Source: JAICYJ01 sp963797565
GTDB lineage: Bacteria > Actinomycetota > Thermoleophilia > Gaiellales > JAICJC01
NCBI GenBank assembly: GCA_963797565.1
Contig: CAWCPM010000018.1
Span: forward strand, 14,739-78,738
Reading direction: 5' to 3'
Length of the DNA stretch: 64,000 nucleotides
Under the pieces are notes generated by a model. It did not search any database. It was given only the letters and a program-made list of their open reading frames with translations, and was not told where the DNA came from. The position numbers and the translations under genes are program-made. Positions 17,919 through 27,153 of this stretch are shown here, in pieces; position 1 is the stretch's first letter; every line of letters begins with the position of its first letter.

Positions 17919-18225
17919 GGCAGTCGCACCGGGCGATGCACCGCCGTGACCGGCGCGTGACACGCAATCGTGCAACGAGCGTCGCGCCGCCGCGACGATC
18001 CCAGCGCCACGCGTCACGATCCGCACCGTCCGGCCGGCACGAACATCACGGACTCGGACAGACCACCGTGCAACCACGCGGGCGCGCCTCACCGGCTTGC
18101 AACGACCCGTCAGGATCTCGTGCCGGACCGCTCACGCCGCCCGAGTCGGGGTTTGACTCTGTTAAGAGCGCGCCGGGCGTTACACGCCTGAGTGAGAGCC
18201 GTGACCCGTCTTGCGAACCATCCGT
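17919..18225. other. 307-bp non-coding gap
   Basis: The gap lies between the end of the GntR gene and the end of the TPP enzyme gene, which converge. I see no convincing ORF, strong hairpin, tRNA or operator copy. It is less regular in codon structure than its flanks and may hold terminators too weak to recognise by eye. Confidence 0.5.
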
Positions 18226-19847
18226 CTACGGGAGCGCCAGCTCGTGCTCTTCGTGCGTCATCACTTCGAGCAGCGCCGTCTGGCCGGCGGCGACCGAGGC
18301 CACGCAGCGCTCCAGCGCCGGTCGCAGCTGTGCGGGCTCCCCCACCAGTTCGGTGTGCGCGCCCAGCGCGCGGCCGATGGCCGCGTAGTCGCCGCCCAGG
18401 CGGTTTGATCCGTAGCGGTCGACGGCGTCGGGCATCCACTCGCCGTAGCCGCCCATCAGGCCGTTGTTGAGCACGATCGTGATGATCGGGATGCGCGGCG
18501 CGGACGGCCGTCTCGAGATCCATGCCGATCATGCCGAACGCGGTGTCGCCCATGATGTTGACCGACAGCCAGTCGGGCCGGGCCAGGCGCGCACCCAGCG
18601 CCAGGCCGAAGCCGGTGCCAAGCTGCGTGGACTTGCCCCACCCCAGGTAGCCGCGCGGCACGATCGTCTCGTAGAACGGCACGATCTGGTCGCGCGGGTG
18701 CCCGGCGTCGTGGGTGACGACTGTGTGCGTGCGATCGACCACCGCCATCAGGTCCCAGACGACGCGATAGGGGCTGAGCGGAGCGGCGTCTGACGTGAGG
18801 TGGCCCATCCAGCGCTCGGCGAACGCCGCCCGGCTGGTTGCCACCTCCGCCGCCGCGCCCCGCGGCGCGGCACCGCCACCGCGCAGCAGGTCGATCAGCT
18901 GCCGCAGCACCAGCCGGGCGTCGCCGATGCATCCGAACTCGATGTCGTACCCCACGGCCAGGTCGGCCGGATCGTTCACGATCTGGCCGATTGCTGCCTG
19001 ATCAGGCAACGGCGTGATGTAGAGCGAGCGGGTGAGGCTGGTGCCGATGCCCAGGATCAGGTCGGCGCGGCCGAAGAACTCGTCCACCATCGCGGGACGG
19101 GTGCGGGCGGCCGTGCCCAGCGCCAACGGGTGGTTCTCGGGGAACGCGCTCTTGCCGTTGAGCGTGGTGGCCACCGGCACGCCGGTCAGCTCGGCCAGCT
19201 CCAGCAGCTCGTCGCAGGCATTCGACCAGAGCACGCCCTGGCCGGCCAGGATCACCGGGTTGGAGGCGGCGGTCAGCTTCTCGCGCCGCCAGCTCGACGT
19301 CCTCGGCCGCGGCCTGGGTCAGTCGCGGCCGTGCCGAGGCGACGTCCCAGGCCGGGTCGTCGCTCTCGCCGTTCATGACGTCGTTCGCGACCGCGACCAG
19401 CACCGGCCCGTTGCCGACGCTGAGCGCGTTCAGCGCCCGCCGGAATGCCTGCGGCCCGGCCGCGGCGTCGTTGACGGTGGCGGCGAAGCGCGTGATCGGG
19501 CGGTAGGCCTGTTCGATCCTGAAGCTGGGCCCCGCCTCCTGCTCGTCCCGGGCGTACTCGGTGGGCAGCATCAGGATCGGGCTGCGGTCGCCGTAGGCCT
19601 GGGCCACCGCACCGAACGCGGCCTCGGCGCCGGGGCCGTACTGCGTCACGCAGGGCAGCGGCCGCTCGCCGTTACATGCGCGTGCGTACCCGTCGGCGAT
19701 GTTGACGGCGACCCGCTCGGTGCGGGTGATGATCGGCCGCATGCCGGCGCGGGCGGCGGCGTCGATCAGGCGGTTCTCCGGGAAGCCGACCACGTGCTCG
19801 GCGCCCTGGCGCTGGAGCAGTTGGGCGATCCTGTCGGCGACCAGCAT
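18226..19847 (-). pseudogene. Thiamine-pyrophosphate-dependent enzyme (acetolactate-synthase family), two frame breaks
   Basis: ATG 19847 starts an ALS-like pyrimidine domain with the catalytic-type glutamate E44 in RTERVAVNIADGYAR. The frame shifts near 19283. The central domain follows (VILAGQGVLWSNA, LNGKSAFPENHP), then the TPP-binding domain with GDTAFGMIGMDLETA. A second shift near 18497 leads to IVLNNGLMGGYGEW and the C terminus at 18226. The GD...NN cofactor motif is thus complete across the break. Each shift is one extra base and can be undone by removing the C after a GCG. The protein would be about 540 residues. Glyoxylate carboligase, the TPP enzyme of ureide pathways, lacks this glutamate, so it is probably not that. 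The aminotransferase lies just upstream, with operator C between. Confidence 0.78.
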
Positions 19848-19850
19848 GAT

Positions 19851-19874
19851 TGGTATACCGTAGCATGGCATACC
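19851..19874. promoter_or_regulatory. GntR/FadR-type operator, copy C (double half-site)
   Basis: The site begins with GGTATACC (19852-19859) and ends with GGCATACC (19867-19874), flanked by ATT and TCAAT. Read on the minus strand, its right part is GGTATGCCATGCTAC, which matches copy B at most positions. It fills the gap between the aminotransferase stop and the TPP enzyme start, so it overlaps the latter's ribosome site and implies direct repression of that gene. Confidence 0.65.
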
Positions 19875-20984
19875 TCAATCGGCTGCCGCGACGGCCTCCC
19901 CCACCAGCTCGGCGGTGCGCCGCATGACCGGCTCTCGCGCCACTGTCACCCGGGCGAAGCCGGGCAGCCCGAACTCGGACCCACCGCGGATCAGCACGCC
20001 CTCGCGCAGCAGCCGCTCGCAGACCGGGCCGTCGTCCATGCCCAGGTTGACCAGCAGGAAGTTGGCCTGCGAGGGATGCGTGACCAGCCCACGCTCGTTC
20101 AGCAGCTCGCGCAGCAGCTCGCGCGCCGCCGCCACCTCCGCCCGGCGCGTCTCCACGAACCCCGGCAACGCGACCGCGGCGCGGCCGGCGGCCAGCGCGA
20201 CCCGGTTCACGTTGAACGGCTCCTGCACGATGTCCAGCAGCCGCGCGACCTCGGGATCGGCGATGGCGAACCCCAGCCGCAGCCCGGCAAGGCCATAGGT
20301 CTTGGAGAACGACCGCAGCATGATCACCGGACGGCCGTCCACCACGTCCCGGATCCGATCGGCGCGGACGGCCGGATCGGCGAAGTCCATGTAGGCCTCA
20401 TCGGCGATGACCACGCATGCGGGCGGCAGCCGATCGAGGAACTGCGACCAGTCGCCCGGCGAGACAACGCCGCCGGTGGGGTTATTAGGATCGGAGAGCC
20501 AGACCACCCTGGCGCCGTACGAGCGGGCCGCCTCGGCCACCGCGTCCAGATCGATGTCGAGGCCGCGTCCGGGGACGCGTACCACCTCGGCGCCGGCGGC
20601 GGCCGACACCTGCGCATAGAGGCCGTACGTGGGGGTGGGTGTGACGACGGTCGTGCCCGCGTCCACGAATGCGGTCGCGATCGTGCCGATCAAGGACTGC
20701 ACCCCGTGCGCCGGGATGATCGACGCGGCGGGCAGCCCCAGGTGCGCCGCCACCGCGTCGCGGAAGTCGGCGTAGGCCCGCTCCGGGTAGTAGGCGACCC
20801 TCTCCAGCTCGGCGGCCGCCGCCTCCAGCGCCTCGGCCGGTGGGCCGAACAGATCCTCGTTCCAGTTCAACGGCTCCAGCTCGGCGAGGCCGTGGCGCTC
20901 CTTCATCTGGTCACGGCTGGGGCCGGGGTCGTAGCGCTCAAGGCCCCGCAGCGATGGCCGCGCCAGCGCCTCCCAATCGGTCAC
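19875..20984 (-). CDS. HisC-like class I/II aminotransferase
   Basis: This 369-residue PLP enzyme of fold type I has LNWNEDLFGPP at the N terminus, WLSDPNNPTGG for cofactor binding, ADEAYMDF, and the Schiff-base lysine in SFSKTYGLAGLRLG. It transfers an amino group between an amino acid and a keto acid in the cytosol. The general form is histidinol-phosphate-aminotransferase-like, but the catabolic neighbours suggest another amino donor. GTG 20984 overlaps the stop of the M20 gene by GTGA. It is the third gene of the operon starting at 22761. Confidence 0.88.
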   Translation of the reverse strand: MTDWEALARPSLRGLERYDPGPSRDQMKERHGLAELEPLNWNEDLFGPPAEALEAAAAELERVAYYPERAYADFRDAVAAHLGLPAASIIPAHGVQSLIGTIATAFVDAGTTVVTPTPTYGLYAQVSAAAGAEVVRVPGRGLDIDLDAVAEAARSYGARVVWLSDPNNPTGGVVSPGDWSQFLDRLPPACVVIADEAYMDFADPAVRADRIRDVVDGRPVIMLRSFSKTYGLAGLRLGFAIADPEVARLLDIVQEPFNVNRVALAAGRAAVALPGFVETRRAEVAAARELLRELLNERGLVTHPSQANFLLVNLGMDDGPVCERLLREGVLIRGGSEFGLPGFARVTVAREPVMRRTAELVGEAVAAAD

Positions 20985-22219
20985 GCCGCCAGCTCCCTGA
21001 GCGCCGACTCCAGCGCCTGCACGCAGACTGCGATCGCGTCGGCGCCGGTGGACTCCTCCGGCGCGTGGCTGACGCCTCCGGCGTCGCTGCGGACGAACAG
21101 CATCGCGCTCGGGATCCCGGCGGTGGCCATGATGGCCGCGTCGTGCCCGGCACCCGACGGCAGGTCGACCGGATCCAGCCCGAGGCCGGCGACCGCCCGG
21201 CGCACGGCGGCGGCCGTCGCCGGATCCATCGCAACCGGCTCGTACCGCCAGCGCGGCAGCACCTCGGCCGTGCAGGCGCCGGCGGCGGCCGCCTCCGCGG
21301 CGGCAGCGGTGGCGCCCTCCACCAGCGCATCCAGGCCGGCGGCATCGGGGGCGCGCAGGTCGGCGAACAGCTCGGCACGGCCCGGGATCGTGTTGGTCGC
21401 GCCCGGGAGGGTGACGAGGCGGCCGATGGTGGCGACCGCTCCCGGGATGGAGCGGGCGACATCGTGCGCCGCCAGCACGAACCGGGCGGCGGCGCCCAGC
21501 GCGTCGGAGCGCAGCGACATCGGCACCGTGCCGGCGTGACCGCGGCTGCCCGAGAAGACGACGTCGAAGCCGGCCATGCCCGCGATCGAGGTGACGACAC
21601 CGAGCGGCGCGCCAACCGAAGCCAGCAACGGGCCCTGCTCGATGTGGGTCTCGAGGAAGCAGGCCGGCGGCGGGTCTGCCCAGCCCTGGGTCGGCAGCGG
21701 GCCCAGGCCCAGCTCCGCGAAAGCGTCCGCAACAGAGATGCCGTCCGCGTCCACCAGATCGCCCTCGTCCGGTTCGATGTCGCCCACCATTGCGCGGCTG
21801 CCGAACACGCCACGGCCAAACCGGCAGCCCTCCTCCAGCCGGAAGGCCACCACGGCGATCGTGCGGAGCACCGATCCGGCGCCGATCGCGGCGGCCGCAT
21901 CCAGCCCCGCCACCACGCCCAGCGCGCCGTCGAACATGCCGCCGTCGGGCGGCGTGTCCAGGTGCGATCCGGTCCACACCTCCGCCAGAGACGGATCCGA
22001 CCCCGGCAGCCGGCCGATCAGGTTTCCGGCAGGGTCGACCTCCAGCTCGAGGCCGGTCTCGACCATCCATGAGGCGACCAGGTCGTGCGCACGCTGCTCG
22101 CCCTCACCGAGCCCCGGCCGGTTGGTGCCGGCCCGGCGGCCGATCTCGAACAGCTCGCCCAGCCGCCCCAGCACCTGGCCGGCCCGCTGCTGCGGCGTGG
22201 ATGCCGGCTGCAGGCTCAC
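20981..22219 (-). CDS. M20-family amidase: N-carbamoyl-amino-acid hydrolase/allantoate amidohydrolase-like
   Basis: The 412 residues match the hydantoinase/carbamoylase branch of the M20 metallopeptidases. Metal ligands are visible in GSHLDTPPDGGMFDGALGV (His, Asp), FRLEEGCRFG (Glu), ETHIEQGP (His) and the C-terminal SHAPEE. SGAGHDA is the other family signature. Such enzymes remove carbamoyl or ureido groups from ring-opened hydantoins or allantoate. Together with the hydantoinase and the PuuE-like protein this gives two consecutive ureide-cleaving steps. GTG 22219 overlaps the upstream stop. Confidence 0.9.
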   Translation of the reverse strand: MSLQPASTPQQRAGQVLGRLGELFEIGRRAGTNRPGLGEGEQRAHDLVASWMVETGLELEVDPAGNLIGRLPGSDPSLAEVWTGSHLDTPPDGGMFDGALGVVAGLDAAAAIGAGSVLRTIAVVAFRLEEGCRFGRGVFGSRAMVGDIEPDEGDLVDADGISVADAFAELGLGPLPTQGWADPPPACFLETHIEQGPLLASVGAPLGVVTSIAGMAGFDVVFSGSRGHAGTVPMSLRSDALGAAARFVLAAHDVARSIPGAVATIGRLVTLPGATNTIPGRAELFADLRAPDAAGLDALVEGATAAAAEAAAAGACTAEVLPRWRYEPVAMDPATAAAVRRAVAGLGLDPVDLPSGAGHDAAIMATAGIPSAMLFVRSDAGGVSHAPEESTGADAIAVCVQALESALRELAA

Positions 22220-22761
22220 TCCCTGTGCCGCAGCTTCAGCCGCAGCTGGTCGAGCTTGCGCTCGGTGGCGCCGAGCGCCGCCGGCAGCAGCGCCTCCGGG
22301 TGCGGCAGCGAGCCGTCCTGCGCGCGCCTCTCGATCCGCAGCCTGGCCCACTCCCCGGCCATGCGGCCGGCCGTGCGCGTGGCCGTGCGCCGCTTCGGGT
22401 CGAGCATCCAGACGGCCGAGGCCAGCGCCGCCCGCCGGCCGGTCTTGCTGCGCCCGCCCGGTATGCGGGAGATCAGCATCTCGGCCGCCAGCAGCTGCAC
22501 CACCTCGCTCTGGGCGACCTGCGACAGCCCCGACAGCGCCATCCGCAGCTGCCTGGTCGAGTGGCGCCGCTGGGCGGCACGCGCCGCCTCCAGCTCGTCG
22601 CTGCCCTCGACGTACTCGCTGCTGCCGTGCGATTCGCCGGCCGCCGTCACCATGGCACGCCAGCGCCCGTCGCTGCGCTCGAACAGCTCCAGCTCGAGGT
22701 CACGGGCGCCGAACCAACGATGGATTGCCGCCAGCTCCTGTGCGGGATCGACCCAGCTCAT
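22216..22761 (-). CDS. Conserved-looking protein of unknown function, first gene of the M20/aminotransferase operon
   Basis: This 181-residue soluble protein is rich in Arg, Ala and Glu, with predicted helices and a central run GLSQVAQSEVVQLLAAEMLI. I recognise no family and no catalytic motif. It starts at ATG 22761, 18 nt after the DUF2156 gene, and overlaps the M20 gene by GTGA, so it is co-translated with the enzymes downstream. Confidence 0.6.
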   Translation of the reverse strand: MSWVDPAQELAAIHRWFGARDLELELFERSDGRWRAMVTAAGESHGSSEYVEGSDELEAARAAQRRHSTRQLRMALSGLSQVAQSEVVQLLAAEMLISRIPGGRSKTGRRAALASAVWMLDPKRRTATRTAGRMAGEWARLRIERRAQDGSLPHPEALLPAALGATERKLDQLRLKLRHRE

Positions 22762-22779
22762 GCCCGAACGATATGCGAA

Positions 22780-24379
22780 CTACCGCCGCGCGTCGCGCGC
22801 GGCCGGCCCGCCGCGATACCAGGCCTGGCGGGGCGGCGCCAGCAGCCGCTCCACGTGCAGCGTGGCGAGGCCGAGCACCGGCACGTCGCGGTGCCGTTCG
22901 AAGCAGATGTAGCGGCGGCGCCACTGCGGGAAGAACTTGCGGTTGAAGCTGAACAGCCGCTCCAGCTGGAACAGCCGGTCGAGCCGCAGCAGCGACCAGC
23001 GCGTGGCCCGCAGCGGCCACGACGCGGTGCCGTCGGCGCGCAGCACGTCGGCGAAGACCGAGAAGTTGAGGGAGATCTCGTCGGCCTGCTCGCCGCGCGC
23101 CCACACCGCTGTCTCGGCGATCAGGTACTCGATCAGCCCATTGGGGCTGGTGCGCAGCCGTCGCATGGAGGACAGCGAGTAGCCCCGCCGTGACGGCACC
23201 AGGTGCAGGAAGCCCTCGAGCCGTCCCTCGCCGTCACGAGCCAGCGCGAACCGCGCCTGCGGGTGGGCGTAGAGATCGTCCATCGCCATCGAGAAGCCGC
23301 GGTCGGGCCAGCCGTTCAGCCACTCCTGCGAGACCTGCTCGACCGCCGCGCGGTCGGCGTCGCTGAGATCCGCGGGAGCGGCGACGGTGACCGTGTAGCC
23401 CATCCGCGCCAGACGGTTCACCGACTGGCGCACCTTGCGGATCGCGCGCCCTTCCAACGTGAACGTGTCCGGGAACAGCACCGCCTCGTCGCCGATCGGC
23501 AGCGCCCGCATGCCGATCTCCCGGAACAGGCCGACCCATTCCTCGGAGCAGTGCAGCACCACCAGTCGCCAGCCACGCTGGTGCGCGAATGCCGCGAACG
23601 CGCGCACCATGCCCGGGATCGACTCCGGGTTTCCGACCGGGTCGCCCGACACGAGCGCGCAGCCGGCCACGACACGGTAGGCGAGCAGTGCGTCGTCTCG
23701 CCGGGAGAAGGCGTAGCGGCGGTCGCGGCGCAGCGCGAAGAAGGAGAGGCTGTCCTCGCCCCACTCGAGCACGATCCGGCGGGCCCGGCGGTGGTCGTCC
23801 TCGCTCTGCGCCTCGGGCTCCCGCCAGGGCCGCAGCCACAGGTGCACGAGCCAGATCGCCGTCATCACCGTCAGCGCCAGCACCCCCACATGCAGGATCC
23901 TCATCTCGTCCATCCCGGGCCCCGTCGGCACCAGCAGCACCGCCACCACCAGCCATGTCAGCAGGGCACTCCCGGCGACCAACAGCCGCAACGAGGCGGG
24001 ATCGCCGGGCGCGTCGAACCAGCGCCGCGACCGGATCAGCAGCACCAGCAGCGCCACGTTCGCGAGCGCCTCCTCGAGGTCGAGACCCTTGGCGATGTGC
24101 AGCACCGCGCTGGCGGACACCACCACGACGGCCAGCAGCCAGGCCCGGTGCTTGCGACGCGCCAGCGAGCTCGACACGAGCAGCATGGCCACCCCGGCCG
24201 CCAGTACCAGGCCGCGTGCGGCCACCTGCGCGTCGGGCGACAGCACCTTCTGCACGACGTGGACGCGCTCGGCCAGCTCCGGCGTGAGGGCGGAGACGAT
24301 GTTCGACCACGCCCAGCACCAGCGCCAGCGCGGCCAGCCCGGACGGCGGCCGGACCAGGCGATCGATGCGTGCCCTCAT
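22780..24379 (-). CDS. MprF-like membrane protein with DUF2156 (phosphatidylglycerol lysyltransferase-type) domain, one frame break
   Basis: The N-terminal ~160 residues hold several transmembrane helices (ALALVLGVV, GLVLAAGVAMLLVSS, ALLTWLVVAVLLV). The C-terminal ~330 residues are a DUF2156 GNAT-like domain with DDALLAYRVVAGCALVSGDP, RKVRQSVNRLARMGY and EISLNFSVFADV. Family members transfer aminoacyl groups from tRNA to phosphatidylglycerol. The gene begins at ATG 24379 (MRARIDRLVRPPSG), and the frame changes near 24304, after LGVV. One extra base (1600 nt in total) explains it, leaving a clean 491-residue frame downstream. It is shorter than full MprF, which has more flippase helices. The role in envelope charge is inferred. 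Confidence 0.8.
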
Positions 24380-24453
24380 ACGAGCAGGATAGGTGGTGGC
24401 GCCGATGGGGCGGTCAGTCATCGTCACCAATTTCGGCCAGCTAGCCTAAGGGC

Positions 24454-24918
24454 ATGAGCGTCAAGGACGCCATCGGCCGCGCCACACACCGCTCCGGCCC
24501 GCCAGTCGAGCCGGCGCCGCGCTGGCTGGCCTACGCATTCGTTGTCTGCTCGCTGGCGCTGATCCCGTGGACCGTGTGGCTCTACCAGACGCTTCCGTCG
24601 CGCGCCACCGCCGACAACTGGGACGTCGCCTGGGCAGGGTTCGACCTGGCGCTGGCGGCAACGCTGCTCCTGACCGCGGTCGGAGCCCTGCGCCGGTCGG
24701 CATGGACACAGGGCGCCGCGGCGTCGGCCGCCACGCTGCTCGCCTGCGACATCTGGTTCGACGTGATGACGTCGCGAACCGGCCACGAGCTCGAGGTGGC
24801 GGTGACGATGGCGCTGGTGGCCGAGGCGCCGCTGGCGATCCTGTGCGTGTGGGTCGCACGCAACTCGGAGCGCGTCAGCGTCTGGGCGGAAAAGCTCGCG
24901 CGCAGCCGTTCCGGGTGA
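24454..24918 (+). CDS. Small four-helix membrane protein of unknown function
   Basis: The 154 residues contain four hydrophobic segments: AYAFVVCSLALIPWTVWLY, FDLALAATLLLTAVGAL, AAASAATLLACDIWFDVM and AVTMALVAEAPLAILCVWVA. They are separated by short charged loops. The pattern fits a small integral membrane protein with no recognised family. It is divergent from the DUF2156 gene. Confidence 0.7.
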   Translation: MSVKDAIGRATHRSGPPVEPAPRWLAYAFVVCSLALIPWTVWLYQTLPSRATADNWDVAWAGFDLALAATLLLTAVGALRRSAWTQGAAASAATLLACDIWFDVMTSRTGHELEVAVTMALVAEAPLAILCVWVARNSERVSVWAEKLARSRSG

Positions 24919-24977
24919 TGCCGCCTCCCCCGCCCGGTTGATACCCGATCACGCATCGGGCAGCGATACTCGGATAG

Positions 24978-25359
24978 ATGCCCGAAGAAGTCACGTTCGA
25001 GTACGAGTACTGCCCGCTGCGCAGCCGCGCCCATCGACTGGCGCGGCATCATGCCGCCGATCCGCCCGCTGGCGGGCATGGTGTGGCCGGCGGCACGGCG
25101 CGCCGATCGCATCGAGCTGACCCAGGACGGGCTGCTGGCCCGGTCGCTATCCGGCTACGTGCGGATCGGGTGGGACGAGGTCGGTGCCGTGCACCGCGCC
25201 CGCACCACCTGGGGCCGTATGACCGTGCACGTGGTTGCGGGGAACCCCAGCCGCCACATCGAGATCGCCGAGTCGATGCCCGGCTTCGACGACCTCATCC
25301 CGACCATCCTGCACAACGCCAGGATGGGCGAGATCGTGCACCTGCCTCAGGCTGCCTGA
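24978..25359 (+). CDS. Small hypothetical protein, probably one frame break near its start
   Basis: A likely N terminus begins at ATG 24978 (MPEEVTFEYEYCPLRSRA). The C-terminal part lies in the next frame, from about 25030 (IDWRGIMPPIRPL, IGWDEVGAVHRAR, MPGFDDLIPTIL). The length of 382 nt is one more than a multiple of three, and an extra C in GCCC joins the halves. The mix of strands around DGLLARSLSGYVRIGW suggests a small PH-like or beta fold. If no break exists, ATG 25051 gives a 102-residue protein. Confidence 0.5.
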
Positions 25360-25372
25360 CCGGGCCGGGCCG

Positions 25373-25984
25373 CTACCTTCGCCGCCAGACGGTGAGCATG
25401 TCGTACATGCCCTCCCACTGCGGGATGGAGAGCTTTTCGACCAGCTCGAACCCAGCCTCGAGCCGGTCGTGAAAGCCGCGGCTGCCGGTGGAGATGCGCC
25501 ATTCGCCGACGTGGATCACGTGCGTCCCCGGCCATCGCTTGAGACAGTTGGTGGCCATCGCGCTGTTGTTGGGCGGCCAGCACAGAAACAGCGAGCGGTC
25601 GCCGTGGTCGCCCAGAACGGCGGGACCGCCCGACTCGATCTTCGTCCACAGGTGCCGCGCGAAGTAGTTGTCGGCATGGGGATGCTCGCGGTCGTACGCG
25701 ATCACATCGATGCCATGTTCTCGCATCAGGTGCGACCAGTACCCGCCTCCCGCCCCCATCTCGACAACCGGGGCGTAGCGCGCGATCAGCTCGAGCGCAT
25801 CGTCCGTCGGCAGCGCCCACGAATAGCGTTGAACCAGGGCGGGCCGCTCGTCCAGATGCTTCGGCCACGCGATCGTCTGATGCACGCGCACGAACTCGTC
25901 GAGATAGTCGTTCTGTCCCAGCAGCGAGTCGAACAGCGACGGTTCACGCAGCAGCGTGCGCCAGTCGAGCTGACGCTCGCTCAC
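25373..25984 (-). CDS. Class I SAM-dependent methyltransferase-like protein
   Basis: The protein has 203 residues. The central stretch VVEMGAGGGYWSHLMREHG, followed by IDVIAYD, is a class I SAM-binding motif I and acidic loop. The tail WRISTGSRGFHDR and a terminal strand complete a short Rossmann fold. The substrate cannot be told. Its GTG start at 25984 overlaps the stop of the DEAD-box helicase by GTGA, so it is co-expressed with an RNA helicase, which makes RNA or protein methylation a possibility only. Confidence 0.7.
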   Translation of the reverse strand: MSERQLDWRTLLREPSLFDSLLGQNDYLDEFVRVHQTIAWPKHLDERPALVQRYSWALPTDDALELIARYAPVVEMGAGGGYWSHLMREHGIDVIAYDREHPHADNYFARHLWTKIESGGPAVLGDHGDRSLFLCWPPNNSAMATNCLKRWPGTHVIHVGEWRISTGSRGFHDRLEAGFELVEKLSIPQWEGMYDMLTVWRRR

Positions 25985-27153
25985 CAGCCGCGACGTCCGC
26001 GACCGCGCCGCGAGGTGTACACCAGCCGCGGCGGAGCGACGGCCATGCCCGAGCTTGTGAACTCGTCCTGAAGGTCGAGCCTGGCCGCGATGCGGCTGAC
26101 GTCGGCCTGCTGGTCGCGTGTCACGAGCGTCACGCCGATGCCGCTGCGCCCGGCCCGGCCGGTGCGGCCGACACGGTGCACGTAGCCCTTGTTGTCCTCG
26201 GGCGGGTCGAAGTTGATCACGTGCGAGATCGAATCGAGGTCGAGTCCGCGCGCGGCCACGTCGGTCGCCACCAGCGTGCGCGCCTTGCCGGACTCGAACC
26301 GCTCCCAGGCCCGCTCGCGCGCGCTCTGGGTCATGTCGCCGTGCATCGCCACAGCCGGCACGCCGCGCTCGCGCAGCTTGGCCAGGAGGCGATCGGCGCC
26401 GCGGCGGGTGCGCACGAACACCAGCGAGTGGTGGTCGCCCTCCTTCAGCATGTCGATCAGGGTCTGCACCTTGGTCTCGGGCGTCACCTGCACGAACCGG
26501 TGGTCGACCTCCTGCACCGTCTCGTCGCCGGGATTGGCCTCGTGGTGCGCGGGGTCGGTGGTGTAGCTGCGGGCGAGCCTGCCCACCTCACCGTCGAGGG
26601 TGGCCGAGAAGAACATCGTCTGGCGATCCTGCGGCAACCGCCGCACGATCCGGTCGACCTGCGGCTGGAAGCCCATGTCGAGCATCCGGTCAGCCTCGTC
26701 CAGCACCAGGATCGAGACGGCGCCCAGCGAGAGCATCTTGCGGTTGGCGAGATCCTCGAGGCGACCCGGGGTAGCCACCAGCAGGTGCGAGCGGTCGGCC
26801 TTCTTGGCCTGGTCGTGGAGGCCGACTCCGCCGTAGGCGGTGGCCACACGCAGGCCGCATGCTGCGGCCAGCGGCTCCAGCACCTCGCCCACCTGGGCGG
26901 CCAGCTCGCGGGTCGGAACCAGCACGAGCGCGGCCGGGGTGGGCCCGTTGGGGTCGACTCGCTCGACCAGAGGGATGCCGAAGGCGAGCGTCTTGCCGGA
27001 GCCGGTGGGCGCCTTTGCCAGCACGTCCTGGCCGGCGAGGGCGTCGGGTAGCACCCGGCCCTGAATCTCGAATGGGGTCTCGATGCCCTGGGCAGCGAGC
27101 ACGGCGGCAACGGGCGCACTCGCACCGAGGCCACGGAAGGTGGGTTCACTCAT
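25981..27153 (-). CDS. DEAD-box ATP-dependent RNA helicase
   Basis: The 390 residues carry all helicase motifs in order: Q motif (TPFEIQ), APTGSGKT (I), PTRELA (Ia), TPGRL (Ib), DEAD (II), SAT (III), FVRTRRGADRL (IV), TDVAARGLD (V) and HRVGRTGRAG (VI). It unwinds structured RNA using ATP. The short Arg/Gly-rich tail (SRRGRGRRGW) is typical of RNA binding. ATG 27153 has an AGGAGA ribosome site. A roughly 300-nt leader lies upstream, as is common in cold- or stress-controlled helicase genes. Confidence 0.95.
   Translation of the reverse strand: MSEPTFRGLGASAPVAAVLAAQGIETPFEIQGRVLPDALAGQDVLAKAPTGSGKTLAFGIPLVERVDPNGPTPAALVLVPTRELAAQVGEVLEPLAAACGLRVATAYGGVGLHDQAKKADRSHLLVATPGRLEDLANRKMLSLGAVSILVLDEADRMLDMGFQPQVDRIVRRLPQDRQTMFFSATLDGEVGRLARSYTTDPAHHEANPGDETVQEVDHRFVQVTPETKVQTLIDMLKEGDHHSLVFVRTRRGADRLLAKLRERGVPAVAMHGDMTQSARERAWERFESGKARTLVATDVAARGLDLDSISHVINFDPPEDNKGYVHRVGRTGRAGRSGIGVTLVTRDQQADVSRIAARLDLQDEFTSSGMAVAPPRLVYTSRRGRGRRGW

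Noticed and set aside
23203..24444. Plus-strand frame antisense to the DUF2156 gene
   Set aside because: It has no domain, biased His/Arg/Gln composition, and mirrors conserved minus-strand motifs.
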